Assembly (NCBI GenBank): GCA_937923145.1
Contig: CALAJT010000024.1
Location: forward strand, 67,563 to 131,562
Length of the DNA: 64,000 bases
Source of the DNA: an uncultured Rubritalea sp.
Lineage (GTDB): Bacteria > Verrucomicrobiota > Verrucomicrobiia > Verrucomicrobiales > Akkermansiaceae
Reading direction: 5' to 3'
The position numbers and the translations under genes were made by a program. The notes under the pieces were generated by a model. That model was not told the origin of the DNA. It searched no databases and worked only from the letters and a program-made list of their open reading frames with translations. Numbering within the stretch: position 1 is the first letter of the stretch; every line of letters starts with the position of its first letter. This document shows, piece after piece, positions 36,976 through 46,439 of the stretch.

Positions 36976-37920
36976 TTATATAGTTTTCTGTTGGATTAAT
37001 ACCTTGAATGCTGTGCCAGCTCCGTGATCAGCAGTGAGGAACTGGTCGGCTTCATTGTTCTGACGCATGTGAGGCTGTAGATATTCATTTTGGCTCAGAT
37101 ATTGCACTGTGTCTAGTCCTAGATTTTCGCCCCACTGGATAAGGTCAGAGAAGTTGACATCTACCGTGATATCCTGATGCCCAGGATTGAGGTAGACTGC
37201 TGGTCCGGTGATACGCTGATGGTGAGCGTAGGCTCGGAGTGTACCGTTCGGCATACGGTAGTAGAGGTCAGGGTAGGTGTCGCCATAATCTATAGTGAGC
37301 ATTTGACCTTTTTTCCAATGTGGTAACCAATCCTGAAACCAATCGTAGTAGGACTCATGAAGCTCGACTCTAGTATTCTCAGTAAGTTTTTTATCACTTA
37401 GAGCAGATGAGTAGATGTCGGGAGCATGAGCTTCTCTAAAATGCTCTTCGGTTCCTTTTAAATGAAGTTCTGTTAGAGTCTCATTAGATCGCTGAAATAT
37501 TCTAACAGGAAAGGCATCAACTAACTCGTTAGAGAATATGAAAGCATTCCCTTTGGCTTTTTTAAGAGCAGATTTCATATCCGTATGCCAGTGGACTCTA
37601 CCACCGAGTTTACGCTTCTGCACGCTCGTGAGTGGTGATGATGTGTCTACAATGTGATAATGAATGAAGAAGCGATTACAAAATGGTATGGAGCCCAGGA
37701 CTGACTGTGCTAGCGATCCATCTCCACCTCCGATCTCAATAAGATGACGGGTGTGCTTGTATTTGAAAAACGAGCAGGCAATCGCTCTTCCTAGGATAGG
37801 ACTTAGCGTAGCAGTTGTTGAAAAATCTCCCTGAGCACCTACGGTATTGATCTTGCGGGCGTAATAGCCTCGCTCTGGATGATGCAGGGCCTGTTGCATG
37901 AACTGATCAAACCGAATCAT
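36976..37920 (-). CDS. MidA-family SAM-dependent protein arginine methyltransferase
   Basis: The 314-residue protein shows the MidA/NDUFAF7 pattern: YYARKINTVGAQGDFSTTATLSPILGRAIA, HLIEIGGGDGSLAQSVL as the AdoMet loop, FIFSNELVDAFPV, and LRAYAHHQRITGPAVYLNPGHQDITVDVNFSDL. The eukaryotic relative methylates an arginine of a complex I subunit. The bacterial substrate is unknown. It lies 21 bases after the AMP ligase gene and 3 bases before the next gene. Confidence 0.85.
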   Translation of the reverse strand: MIRFDQFMQQALHHPERGYYARKINTVGAQGDFSTTATLSPILGRAIACSFFKYKHTRHLIEIGGGDGSLAQSVLGSIPFCNRFFIHYHIVDTSSPLTSVQKRKLGGRVHWHTDMKSALKKAKGNAFIFSNELVDAFPVRIFQRSNETLTELHLKGTEEHFREAHAPDIYSSALSDKKLTENTRVELHESYYDWFQDWLPHWKKGQMLTIDYGDTYPDLYYRMPNGTLRAYAHHQRITGPAVYLNPGHQDITVDVNFSDLIQWGENLGLDTVQYLSQNEYLQPHMRQNNEADQFLTADHGAGTAFKVLIQQKTI

Positions 37921-37940
37921 CTTAGAGATTAGAAGATTAG

Positions 37941-40094
37941 TTATTCATCTGCATCAATTCCTTTGACGAGGTTGTCACAACCTCTCATATCAAGCTTACC
38001 AGAAGCTAGAATAGGAATTTCTTTCACGACCATGATTTCCTTCGGACACCAGAGTGATGGGATTCCAGCATCGAGAAGTTTATAGCGAAGATCGATGACT
38101 GCTTGGTGAGCAGTAGGACCATCAGTGACAGATGAGAGTAGCAAGATGGCTTCTCCTTTTTTCTCATCAGGGACGCCGACTACTGCGACTTTACGTTCTG
38201 TTTCGTCGTCTAGGTTGAGTGCTGTGATGATAGCTGCTTCTAGAGTTTCGTGTGGCACCATTTCGCCAGCGATTTTTGAGAATCGGGAAATACGACCTTC
38301 GATGTGGAGGAATCCATCATTGTCAACTCTGCCTACATCTCCAGTTTTGAACCAACCGTCATCGAAGACTTCGTCAGTTTTCTCTTTGTTATTCAGGTAG
38401 CCTGAGAAAATGTTAGGTCCTTTGAGTAAGATTAGTCCAGATTGATCAATGTCGATTTCTTTCTCGGTTGCTGGATTAAAAATCTTAACTGCGATTCCTG
38501 GAAGGAACTGACCGACTGTGCCTATACGTGATGAGAGAACATCAGGTTCAGGTGTAGGTGTCTTAGGTTTTATGATGTTAAAGTTAGTGGCAGGGGAGGT
38601 CTCTGTGAGTCCGTATCCTTCTTGTGGCAGAATGCCGAATTTCTTTTCAAAAGCTTGTGCTAGGGTAGTAGGTAACTTCTCAGCTCCTGTGACAACTAGT
38701 TCGATAGATTCCAGTTGATTAGGCTCTACTCTTCGCATATATCCACGGAGGAATGTAGGCGTGGAGAGTAGCATGTTAACCTTGTGCGTTTCTATGAGAT
38801 CTGCGAGGCGCTTAGTGTCTAGCGGGCTAGGGAAAGTAACTAGATTAGCACCTTGTATTATAGGATACCAGAGGGTAGCTGTGCAACCGAATGAGTGGAA
38901 TAGTGGTAAACATCCAAGGATCGATGAGTTCTCTGGTAGATCGAGTCTCGTACAGAATTGGCATACGTTAGAGAGCACATTCTTATGAGTGAGAGGTACT
39001 CCTTTAGGGTCTCCAGATGAGCCAGAGGTAAAGAGTAATACGGCTTCTTTGTCACCACCTTCTAGATCTATGTTGGCAAACTTGGCGATCATTTTAGGTG
39101 AAAATATCTTAGTGACGATGACCCAGCGTTTGATCGATTTCTTAAGTTTAGGGAGCACGCGTTCGATATGAATCAGGTCGCGAAGTGCTGGCCAGGGGAA
39201 GTCGGATACCTTGCGGACAAATGGATCAGCAGTGATGAATTTGTCTACATCCGCTTGTTTGATCGAGGATTTAATAGCCTTGTTACTCGCTGTAAAGTTG
39301 ATGTTAACAGGAATCTTACCCGCAAAGACGACGGCTAAGTTCGCAGTGAGTCCGCCAGTTCCAGGAGGTAGAATAATGGCGACGCGCTTCTTCTTAGTCT
39401 GCTCCTTGATGTGCTTAGCTAGAGCGAGAGCTGCGCCTAGGATAATGCCGTAGCTTCTTTCTTGATCATTCGTTCCATCAAATATTTTGTTCTTGGAATT
39501 GATCTTAAGTCCTTTGATTAGATTATAACCTAGAGATTCTGTTAGGAATGGTCGTATTTGATAAGCCGCTGAGTTACCTAGCATCACAGCTTGGTGCCAT
39601 TTTGCAGGGTTTATAATGTTAGCTTTGATCGTAGGTTCAAAGACAAAGGTAGTTCCATCATCTCCACTTACTGTGGAGAGTCTAGTTTCGGCCGCACAGC
39701 TTATAGCTAGGGGAGTAGTAGGAAGCTTTAGCTTGCATAGAGCGCTGACAGTCTCTCCGCTAAGGTGGGAATATGCTCCGTTGATAGCATTTGCCATGCC
39801 TGGAAGGAAGATAGCCACCCCGTCTGAACCTAAGTCAGAGAGTATATTCTTACCTACTTTTTCTAAATCCTTATCTGTTGCAGAGAAGGCTACTGCATCA
39901 GCATTCGAGGCAGCTATGTGTGCTTCTGTTAGAGGATCGAGCACTACTTTCTCCTCGCAAAGCCAGATGATCTTGCGACCTGTGAAACAGTTCTCTATTG
40001 CAAGCACCTGTTCATGGCTGAGTCTGCCAGGAAAAATTAGTGATGCTTTGGTAGGAATGTTGTCCTGTCCTAGAAATATGTGTTCTTTGCTCAT
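37941..40094 (-). CDS. AMP-forming acyl-ACP/acyl-CoA ligase with degenerate acyltransferase-like N-terminus
   Basis: The 717-residue protein has an ANL ligase domain in the C-terminal two-thirds: LLFTSGSSGDPKGVPLTHKN, EGYGLTETSPATN, and DGWFKTGDVGRVDNDGFLHIEGR. The first ~220 residues contain hydrophobic stretches resembling the Aas N-terminal glycerophospholipid acyltransferase part, but I see no HX4D motif, so that activity is probably lost. It may load fatty acids on ACP for recycling of lysophospholipids. It is between nusB and midA in one operon. Confidence 0.8.
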   Translation of the reverse strand: MSKEHIFLGQDNIPTKASLIFPGRLSHEQVLAIENCFTGRKIIWLCEEKVVLDPLTEAHIAASNADAVAFSATDKDLEKVGKNILSDLGSDGVAIFLPGMANAINGAYSHLSGETVSALCKLKLPTTPLAISCAAETRLSTVSGDDGTTFVFEPTIKANIINPAKWHQAVMLGNSAAYQIRPFLTESLGYNLIKGLKINSKNKIFDGTNDQERSYGIILGAALALAKHIKEQTKKKRVAIILPPGTGGLTANLAVVFAGKIPVNINFTASNKAIKSSIKQADVDKFITADPFVRKVSDFPWPALRDLIHIERVLPKLKKSIKRWVIVTKIFSPKMIAKFANIDLEGGDKEAVLLFTSGSSGDPKGVPLTHKNVLSNVCQFCTRLDLPENSSILGCLPLFHSFGCTATLWYPIIQGANLVTFPSPLDTKRLADLIETHKVNMLLSTPTFLRGYMRRVEPNQLESIELVVTGAEKLPTTLAQAFEKKFGILPQEGYGLTETSPATNFNIIKPKTPTPEPDVLSSRIGTVGQFLPGIAVKIFNPATEKEIDIDQSGLILLKGPNIFSGYLNNKEKTDEVFDDGWFKTGDVGRVDNDGFLHIEGRISRFSKIAGEMVPHETLEAAIITALNLDDETERKVAVVGVPDEKKGEAILLLSSVTDGPTAHQAVIDLRYKLLDAGIPSLWCPKEIMVVKEIPILASGKLDMRGCDNLVKGIDADE

Positions 40095-40112
40095 GACTTT
40101 TTTAAAGCTGTT

Positions 40113-41003
40113 TTACTCGCTGTGGTTTTTGGCGATCTTATCTAGAATGCCGTTGATGAATTTAGATGAATCAGAAGATCCGTAAAGTTGTGAAATTTCG
40201 ATGGCTTCATTGATCGAAACTGGGTTTGGTATTTCGGAGTTGAAGAGGATTTCAGCTACGCCGAGACGCATGATAGCACGGTCTACTGGGTCGATACGCT
40301 CTGGCTTATAGTTCTCTACCACAGTATTGATCTGCTTATCAATCTCTGACATGTGACTAGTGACCAGAGCTACAGATTCGTTGACTGCAGTTTTGAACGT
40401 AGTCATTTTTGCCGCAGTATCAATAAGGTGCTTCACATCCCCATGTGTAGGGAACTTCGTAGGATCCTGCACCATTGTAATTCTATCAGAGACTCTTCCG
40501 AGTGCTGCTATACTTGCGCTAACAGATTCGCTTTGTTGCCTGTATTGTGGATGATCAGCTAGCTGATCAGTCCAGCGCTGACGCTGCTCTTGGAGAGTGC
40601 TATTGAGTAGGTAAATCTGCTTCAGAGTCTCAGAGAGATCAGAGGAGACATGTTGATCAGAGGATTTGAATAGACGCTTCATACTATCGATCAGCGCTTG
40701 CCATTTACTTTCACTTTTCAAGACTGCGTTCAGTGCCATACTAAGCTTCTTAGCAGATGGATCAGCCGATACGATAGATTGGAATTCTGGTGACATCTCG
40801 ACTAGTTTGTTAAATCGAGTTAGTCTACCTTGGTTTAGGTGGAGAACTGATTTTACCGATGCTTTGGTTAGCTTTGTAAAATCATCTTCTAGCAGAAGTT
40901 CCCAGAAGGCTTCAGTAGTTTGCTGTGCTGGTGCTCCATCTTCGAGGTGGATACAATACAGAAACTGGATGGCAGCCTCTCTGATTTCTCTTCTACTATG
41001 CAT
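40113..41003 (-). CDS. nusB: NusB-type antitermination factor with long internal insertion
   Basis: The ends are those of NusB: MHSRREIREAAIQFLYCIHLEDG at the start and VENYKPERIDPVDRAIMRLGVAEILFNSEIPNPVSINEAIEISQLYGSSDSSKFINGILDKIA at the end. The length of 296 is about twice the usual 135-160. The extra ~140 residues are charged and mostly helical (LYLLNSTLQEQRQRWTDQLADHP...). NusB with S10 supports rRNA antitermination. ribH lies 54 bases upstream, the common ribH-nusB pairing. Confidence 0.9.
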   Translation of the reverse strand: MHSRREIREAAIQFLYCIHLEDGAPAQQTTEAFWELLLEDDFTKLTKASVKSVLHLNQGRLTRFNKLVEMSPEFQSIVSADPSAKKLSMALNAVLKSESKWQALIDSMKRLFKSSDQHVSSDLSETLKQIYLLNSTLQEQRQRWTDQLADHPQYRQQSESVSASIAALGRVSDRITMVQDPTKFPTHGDVKHLIDTAAKMTTFKTAVNESVALVTSHMSEIDKQINTVVENYKPERIDPVDRAIMRLGVAEILFNSEIPNPVSINEAIEISQLYGSSDSSKFINGILDKIAKNHSE

Positions 41004-41057
41004 AATATAATGTAGGTGTGTTGACCGATGGTGTTAAAAGTTTTGTAAGTGGGGGAT

Positions 41058-41552
41058 TTATTTATTCAAAGTGGCTGGCTTCATCACGGCGAAGAGCTCT
41101 GCCATCATGTGTGCTGCTCTGGCAGCTTCTCTTCCGCGGTTAAGTTCCGCGCCCATACAGCGAGCATAAGCTTGCTGTTCATCTTCTACGAGTATGACTT
41201 CGTGAATAACAGGGATTTGATGACGTATTGCCATAGTCTGAAGGCTTTTTGTAACTGAATCAGCCACTAGATTAGCATGCTGAGTTTTTCCTTGGATAAT
41301 TAGACCTAGAGCAATAATTGCTTGGGGTGGTTTGGGTTCGTTAAGGAGTACTTCACAGGCTACAGGGATCTCGAAAGCACCGGGAACACGAGCTATATCA
41401 AGCTGTGTGTTTGGTAGGATTTTCGATAGTTCATCTCTACAATTTTCGACTAGAGCATTAGTATACTGGTCATTGTAGAGCGAAGCTACGATGGAGATAC
41501 GTGACGTATGCGATGGTGCGGACCTGGGTCTAGGTGGTAGTGCCGTGGACAT
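41058..41552 (-). CDS. ribH: 6,7-dimethyl-8-ribityllumazine synthase
   Basis: This is the penultimate riboflavin enzyme, condensing the amino-ribityl pyrimidine with dihydroxybutanone phosphate. Motifs are RVPGAFEIPVACEVLL, IALGLIIQGKTQHANLVADSVTKSLQTMAI with the catalytic His, and a shell-forming C-terminus. The ORF track starts at 41621, but the first 23 codons overlap a terminator. The ATG at 41552 (MSTALPPRPRSAP, 164 residues) gives the standard start. It heads the ribH-nusB-ligase-midA-transpeptidase run. Confidence 0.94.
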   Translation of the reverse strand: MSTALPPRPRSAPSHTSRISIVASLYNDQYTNALVENCRDELSKILPNTQLDIARVPGAFEIPVACEVLLNEPKPPQAIIALGLIIQGKTQHANLVADSVTKSLQTMAIRHQIPVIHEVILVEDEQQAYARCMGAELNRGREAARAAHMMAELFAVMKPATLNK

Positions 41553-41611
41553 AAACGAGATATTGCTAACTATGATGGAAAAGTCAACACAGCAGGGGCT
41601 CGTAAACAAAA

Positions 41612-41644
41612 AAAGAAGCAAGTGAGCGGATCACTTGCTTCTTT
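41612..41644 (-). terminator. terminator of the squalene-repeat protein gene
   Basis: A perfect 14-bp stem AAAGAAGCAAGTGA / TCACTTGCTTCTTT with a 5-base loop, followed on the minus strand by a T run, 24 bases after the stop at 41668. Confidence 0.92.
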
Positions 41645-41667
41645 ATAAAGTTGAGTCGAGTTTAAGA

Positions 41668-43128
41668 CTAAGAACTTGGAAGGAATCTATAGTAAACTTC
41701 TAGCATCAATACTGAAAGACAAGTAGCATAGTGCACAGAGTTCATTCCGTGAGCAGCTGCACCAGGGATTTTCCAAGAGCCGTCCTTTTCTTGTGCCTCA
41801 GCGAGGTTAAACATAGTCTTTTCATTATATTTTGCCCATGCTCTACCTTGAGCATTGATCATAGCTTGGCTTGAATAGTAATGATCATATAGATCACCGT
41901 GAACCTTATAGTCGAAATCATTTTTCTCATTAATCCACTTTATCATTTTACGTGTAACAGAGCGATTACCTTTACCCCATTGTTGGTAGCAAAGTGCTCC
42001 ACCGCCAGTTAGAGCATCTCTAGAAGCATTGTTGTATCCCATGAACCCTTGCTTATTGGTGCAGAATTCGAGGTATTTGATTCCATCTTTAGCTACTTTC
42101 TCAAGTCCTTTCTCAAGTCCTTCGAATTCGAGCTTTGTCATTTTGCAAGCCTTGAGAGCCTGCAGCTGCCAACAGGTGACAGACGTATCTACGTGAGCAT
42201 CCTCTGAGACAGCATAAGCGTAACCCCAGCCTCCATTTTCATGCTGGTTACGCATGATGAAGTTTCCAGCTGTTATTACTGTCTCTTCTAGATTAGGAAT
42301 GGAAATTTTAAATTCCTTACAGAGTGTGTATGCTTCGGCTAGGGCGTATGTTGCGATTGGGTGCTCATAGCACCATGATCTATCAGCTAAATTGGAGCCA
42401 AGTTTTCCCTCATTAGCTTGGCTCTTATTGATCAAGTAAACGATTGCTTTCTGAACAGTCTCACCGAACTCAGGTGAAGCAGGAGTCTCACAGTGACCTA
42501 GGTATGCGAGAAGAGCTAGACCAGTCATCGCTACTGGCTTGCCTTGAGCATTCCACGATCCATCAGCTTTCTGTGTTTTTTGAAGCCAGCGAAGTGCTGC
42601 TACTACTTGGTCTTCGAATTCAGGCTTGCCACCTTCTTTGGAGAGTCTCTGTCTGCGGTCAGCTTCTGTGCATCGTTTTTGCATGGATGCCGGGATACCA
42701 AATCCTCCGCTACTACCAGAACCAGCGCCAGCGCCAGCGCCGTCGCCCCAGCCGTCTCCGAAGTCATCTCCATCACCGAAGTCGAGTGAAGGCTCAGTTA
42801 CTGTGATTTCAGGCACAGGAACTGCTGTAGGTGAAGGAGTGTTAGCGGCTATCACCTTAGACATGCTTGAAGATGGTGATGACGGCTTATTCTCTACCTG
42901 ATTCGTCATCTCTGGTTTAGTGATTTCTTGATCAGAGTCTGAAGCTGCTGAGTAAGATACAGTTTCTTCATTGTTCTTAAAGAATGGGGTCAACGCAATA
43001 ATCCAAAGAATAACTCCTAAAAGCGTGCATACTAGAAGTGAAATGATGATAGCTGAAATAGTAGAATTCCGCTTCTGAACAGCAAGCTTAGCTTGGGCTT
43101 CGGGACTTAATTGTGCATGTAGACTCAT
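41668..43128 (-). CDS. membrane-anchored squalene-cyclase/prenyltransferase-repeat protein
   Basis: The 486-residue protein has one N-terminal membrane segment (ISAIIISLLVCTLLGVILWIIALTPFF), a flexible acidic linker with EPSLDFGDGDDFGDGWGDGAGAGAGSG, and a C-terminal alpha-alpha toroid. The repeats contain the QW-like pattern of such proteins: LRWLQKTQKADGSWNAQGKPVAMTGLALLAYLGHC, NGGWGYAYA, EKDGSWKIPGAA. It lacks the DXDD catalytic motif of cyclases, so a binding or scaffold role is more likely than terpene synthesis. A close copy follows immediately upstream on the strand (43249-44691), with the same N-terminal MSLHAQ. Confidence 0.82.
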   Translation of the reverse strand: MSLHAQLSPEAQAKLAVQKRNSTISAIIISLLVCTLLGVILWIIALTPFFKNNEETVSYSAASDSDQEITKPEMTNQVENKPSSPSSSMSKVIAANTPSPTAVPVPEITVTEPSLDFGDGDDFGDGWGDGAGAGAGSGSSGGFGIPASMQKRCTEADRRQRLSKEGGKPEFEDQVVAALRWLQKTQKADGSWNAQGKPVAMTGLALLAYLGHCETPASPEFGETVQKAIVYLINKSQANEGKLGSNLADRSWCYEHPIATYALAEAYTLCKEFKISIPNLEETVITAGNFIMRNQHENGGWGYAYAVSEDAHVDTSVTCWQLQALKACKMTKLEFEGLEKGLEKVAKDGIKYLEFCTNKQGFMGYNNASRDALTGGGALCYQQWGKGNRSVTRKMIKWINEKNDFDYKVHGDLYDHYYSSQAMINAQGRAWAKYNEKTMFNLAEAQEKDGSWKIPGAAAHGMNSVHYATCLSVLMLEVYYRFLPSS

Positions 43129-43248
43129 ATTTTTATAGTTTGGTTATAACTAGATAACTCAAACTACTCCTATTTTCTTAGGAGAAAAACCAAAAAAGAT
43201 TTTATTTTTGCTATTTCATTCCTTTTTACGCTTAAAGTGCTCTGTATA

Positions 43249-44691
43249 TTATGAACTTGGAAGGAACCGGTAGTATACTTCTAGCATCAAAATAGAGAGA
43301 CAAGTGGCATAATGCTCAGAAGACATTCCATGTTTGGCTCCGCCTGGGAGCTTCCATGACCCATCATTTTCTTGAGCTGTGGCAAGGTTAAACATCGTCT
43401 TTTCGTTATACTGAGCCCAAGCTCTTCCTTGTGCATTGATCATTGCCTGACTGGCATAATAGTGTGCATAGAGTTCTCCGTGCACTTTGTAGTCAAAGTC
43501 ATTTGTTTCAGTGATCCACTTTATCATTTTACGCGTGGCTGAGCGATTACCCTTACCCCATTGTTGGTAGCATAATGCACCACCAGCAGTCATTCTGTCG
43601 ATCGATGCATTGCTATAGCCCATGGTTCCAGCTTTAGAGTTGGTGCATTTTTCTAGGTATTTAATCCCGGCTTTAGCGCATTTCTCTAGTCCGTTGAATT
43701 CTAGCCTAGTTAGTTTACAGGCTTTAAGGGCCTGTAGATGCCAGCAGGTGATCGATGTGTCTGTGTGGGCTCCAGGTGAAATTCCGTAAGAGTAAGCCCA
43801 GCCACCATTTTCGTTTTGATTACTTATGATGAAGTTTCCAGCAGCAACTATAGTTTTTTTTAAGTTTGGAACCGTGACCTTAAATTCCTTGCAGAGTGTG
43901 TAAGCCTCGGCGAGAGCGTAAGTGGCGATAGGATGTTCGTAGCACCATTGTTTATTAGCAGTTGAGGTAGCAAGCTTGCCGTCATTGTTTTCACTGCTGT
44001 TTATGAGGTAAATGATAGCTCTTTGAACATTCTCTCCAAACTCAGGTGAGGTAGGATTTTCACAATGTCCGAGGTATGCGAGGAGTGCTAGCCCAGTCAT
44101 AGCCACTGGCTTGCCTTGAGCATTCCATGAGCCATCTTTATTCTGAGTTTTCTGGAGCCACCTGAGAGCTGATATTACTTGATCTTCAAATTCTGGTTTA
44201 CCGCCTAGGTTAGCCAGCCTCTCTCTGCGGTCAGCTTATGAGCACCGTTTCTGCATAGATGCAGGAATACTGATACCTTGATTTCCATTAAAATTACTAT
44301 TCCCCATTTCTCCTTTGCCAAAATCATCACTATTCACGAAATCTAGCGATGGCTCAGTGATCATAATTTCTGAAACAGATATAGAAAGAGGGGAGCATGC
44401 TTTAGAGTTTAGTAACCGAGCTATACTATTAGTCGGGGCTACAGGTTTTCTCTGAATATGATCTGGCATAGTTGGTTTAGTGATGAGTGGGTCAGCATTA
44501 GTAGTGGAGGCTGCCCGAGTGATTAATACTTCATTATTTTTAGAAACTATCTTCAGAGAAATAACAAATAATAGTATCCCGATCAGAGCACACATAAGAA
44601 ATGAGATGAGTATGGATGATACAGTGGAATTGCGTTTCTGGGCTGCGAGGAGTGTTTGCGCTTCAGAGCTTATTTGGGCATGGAGACTCAT
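43249..44691 (-). pseudogene. tandem paralogue of the squalene-repeat protein, split by a nonsense codon
   Basis: The track shows this as two ORFs (44236-44691 and 43249-44106), but they are in the same frame. At the junction this copy reads MQKRCS-stop-ADRRERL where the intact paralogue reads MQKRCTEADRRQRL, so a single GAA to TAA change explains the break. Upstream it has the same membrane segment and an altered linker (EPSLDFVNSDDFGKGEMGN). Downstream the toroid is complete to the same C-terminus (YYRFLPSS). It is either a recent pseudogene or a place worth checking for a sequence error. The two parts might still be made separately. Confidence 0.85.
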
Positions 44692-44897
44692 AGTTAAGTA
44701 AGGTTAGTTGATTAATATTATTCGAAACTCTGTTGTTTCAAAAGTTTCTGGATTTACAGGATTTATTATCATCATTTATAGATGGTGTTTTCTATTATTA
44801 ATTAAACTATAGAGCTATCTAGACGATATCCTTGTCTATAGAACTCAGTAGGAGATCTATTTCTTAGAATAAACAAGCTCTCATTATTTCTGAGCAC

Positions 44898-44933
44898 AAA
44901 AAAAACACAGCTTGCATGGAGCAAGCTGTGTTT
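44898..44933 (-). terminator. terminator of rplI
   Basis: A perfect 13-bp stem AAACACAGCTTGC / GCAAGCTGTGTTT with loop ATGGA, followed on the minus strand by a T run, 25 bases after the rplI stop. Confidence 0.92.
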
Positions 44934-44958
44934 AAGAAAATTGTCAGAAAAGACTAGA

Positions 44959-45417
44959 TTAGCCTTCTTTAGCTACCACGTTGATAGTGAGTGTAGCAGT
45001 AACGTCCTGTGGAAGTTTGATCTCGATGTCGCTCTTACCAGCAACCTTTATAGGTGAATCGAGTTGGATCGCCTTGCGGTCGATCTCGATTTTGCCTTCT
45101 TCGAGTTTCTTGTGGATATCCATAGAAGTAACAGATCCGAATGCCTTACCGCCCTGACCAATTTCGAGGTCGAAGCTTGGCTTGAATTTCTTGATCATTG
45201 AAGCTGTCTTCTCTGTCTCTGCGAGTTCAGCAGCTAGACGCTCAGCGCGCTTCACTTTGAGTTCTTCGAGGTTAGCTAGATTTTCTTCAGTTGCTTCGAG
45301 AGCCTTGCCCTGTGGGACTAGGAAGTTACGAGCGAAGCCTGCTTTTACTTTAACGATGTCAGCTTCGTAGCCGAGACCGTCAACCTTTGTCTTTAGAATT
45401 ACTTGTGTAGTAGCCAT
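44959..45417 (-). CDS. rplI: 50S ribosomal protein L9
   Basis: The 152-residue protein has the L9 N-terminal domain (MATTQVILKTKVDGLGYEADIVKVKAGFARNFLVPQGKALEAT), the long connecting helix, and the C-terminal domain with GKAFGSVTSMDI. L9 spans the 50S surface and aids reading-frame maintenance. rpsF, rpsR and ssb, its usual partners, are not adjacent. A terminator follows. Confidence 0.96.
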   Translation of the reverse strand: MATTQVILKTKVDGLGYEADIVKVKAGFARNFLVPQGKALEATEENLANLEELKVKRAERLAAELAETEKTASMIKKFKPSFDLEIGQGGKAFGSVTSMDIHKKLEEGKIEIDRKAIQLDSPIKVAGKSDIEIKLPQDVTATLTINVVAKEG

Positions 45418-45572
45418 TGTATTATTTAGGTTAGATATTGATTTAATTTAATCAGGTGTCCACTCATTAGAAAATAAACGAATAGAACTTGTCCCTTTGG
45501 TTAGGAGGCGAGTGTTTACGCTTGGTAAAGAGCTGAGTCAAGGCAGATATCCGCTTTTACTGATAAAAGCCG

Positions 45573-46388
45573 CTATTTCTGGCATTTAGGACAGTAAAAC
45601 GTAGATCTCTGACCTAGAACTATGCGTTTAATCATAGAATCACAGTCAGCACAGGGCTGACCCTCTCTATCATAAACTGCGAGCTGTTGCTTGAAGTATC
45701 CAGGCTGCCCATCGCTATGGAGAAAGTCTTTCAATGTTGTCCCTCCTTGATCTATGGAACGCTGTAGCACGGTGCGGATCTTTTCATGAAGGCTGGCTAG
45801 TCGAGCTTTACTGACTTTTCCAGCAGCCCGTTTGGGGTGGATTCCAGCCATCTTTAAAGCCTCACATGCGTAGATGTTACCAACTCCCACCACAGTGCTA
45901 TTCGTCATAATCCATTGCTTCACAGCTGTGTCTCTTCCTCTGGACTGCTGATAAAAGTAATCCCTAGTGAAATCATCACCAAGCGGTTCCGGCCCTAGCT
46001 TTTCCATTAACTTATAATGGTGAACATCACCATCAACCCAGAGCGCACATCCAAACCTCCTCGGGTCGTGATAACGCATTTGGAGACCATTACCGAGTGA
46101 GAATATGAGGTGATCATGTTTTCTGAGAGGCTCATCAGGATCAGAAATACGCAGACTACCCGACATGCCGAGATGCATAAGAATATGTTCGTGATCACTA
46201 AATTTGATGAGGATATACTTAGCTCTCCTCGTGATGCTAATCACCAGCCTGTTCATTAACTGGATGATTTCCTCTGACACAGGCCAGCGGAGGCTCTCAT
46301 TGCGCACTTCTATTGAGAGGATAGTCTGGGCTTCGAGGTGGGGTCTTATTCCTCTACAGGTGGTTTCTACTTCGGGTAATTCAGGCAT
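45573..46388 (-). CDS. mutM: formamidopyrimidine-DNA glycosylase (MutM/Fpg)
   Basis: This bifunctional repair enzyme removes 8-oxoguanine and cuts the abasic site. The N-terminus is PELPEVETTCRGI, with Pro2 and Glu3 as catalytic residues once Met is removed. LMHLGMSGSLRI is the conserved core block. The C-terminal zinc finger CADCDSMIKRIVLGQRSTFYCPKCQK is complete. The 271-residue length is standard. Confidence 0.96.
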   Translation of the reverse strand: MPELPEVETTCRGIRPHLEAQTILSIEVRNESLRWPVSEEIIQLMNRLVISITRRAKYILIKFSDHEHILMHLGMSGSLRISDPDEPLRKHDHLIFSLGNGLQMRYHDPRRFGCALWVDGDVHHYKLMEKLGPEPLGDDFTRDYFYQQSRGRDTAVKQWIMTNSTVVGVGNIYACEALKMAGIHPKRAAGKVSKARLASLHEKIRTVLQRSIDQGGTTLKDFLHSDGQPGYFKQQLAVYDREGQPCADCDSMIKRIVLGQRSTFYCPKCQK

Positions 46389-46439
46389 GATGTTTTTATA
46401 AGTGTTAATTTAGGTTATTAATGGATTGCGTAAACTAAA

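Noticed and set aside
39616-40185. 189-residue plus ORF
   Set aside because: It lies antisense to the AMP ligase and into nusB, with no motifs of its own.
44236-44238. TAA in the second squalene-repeat gene as a recoding signal
   Set aside because: TAA is not a known selenocysteine or pyrrolysine codon, no adjacent stem is evident, and the intact copy has GAA; a nonsense mutation is simpler.
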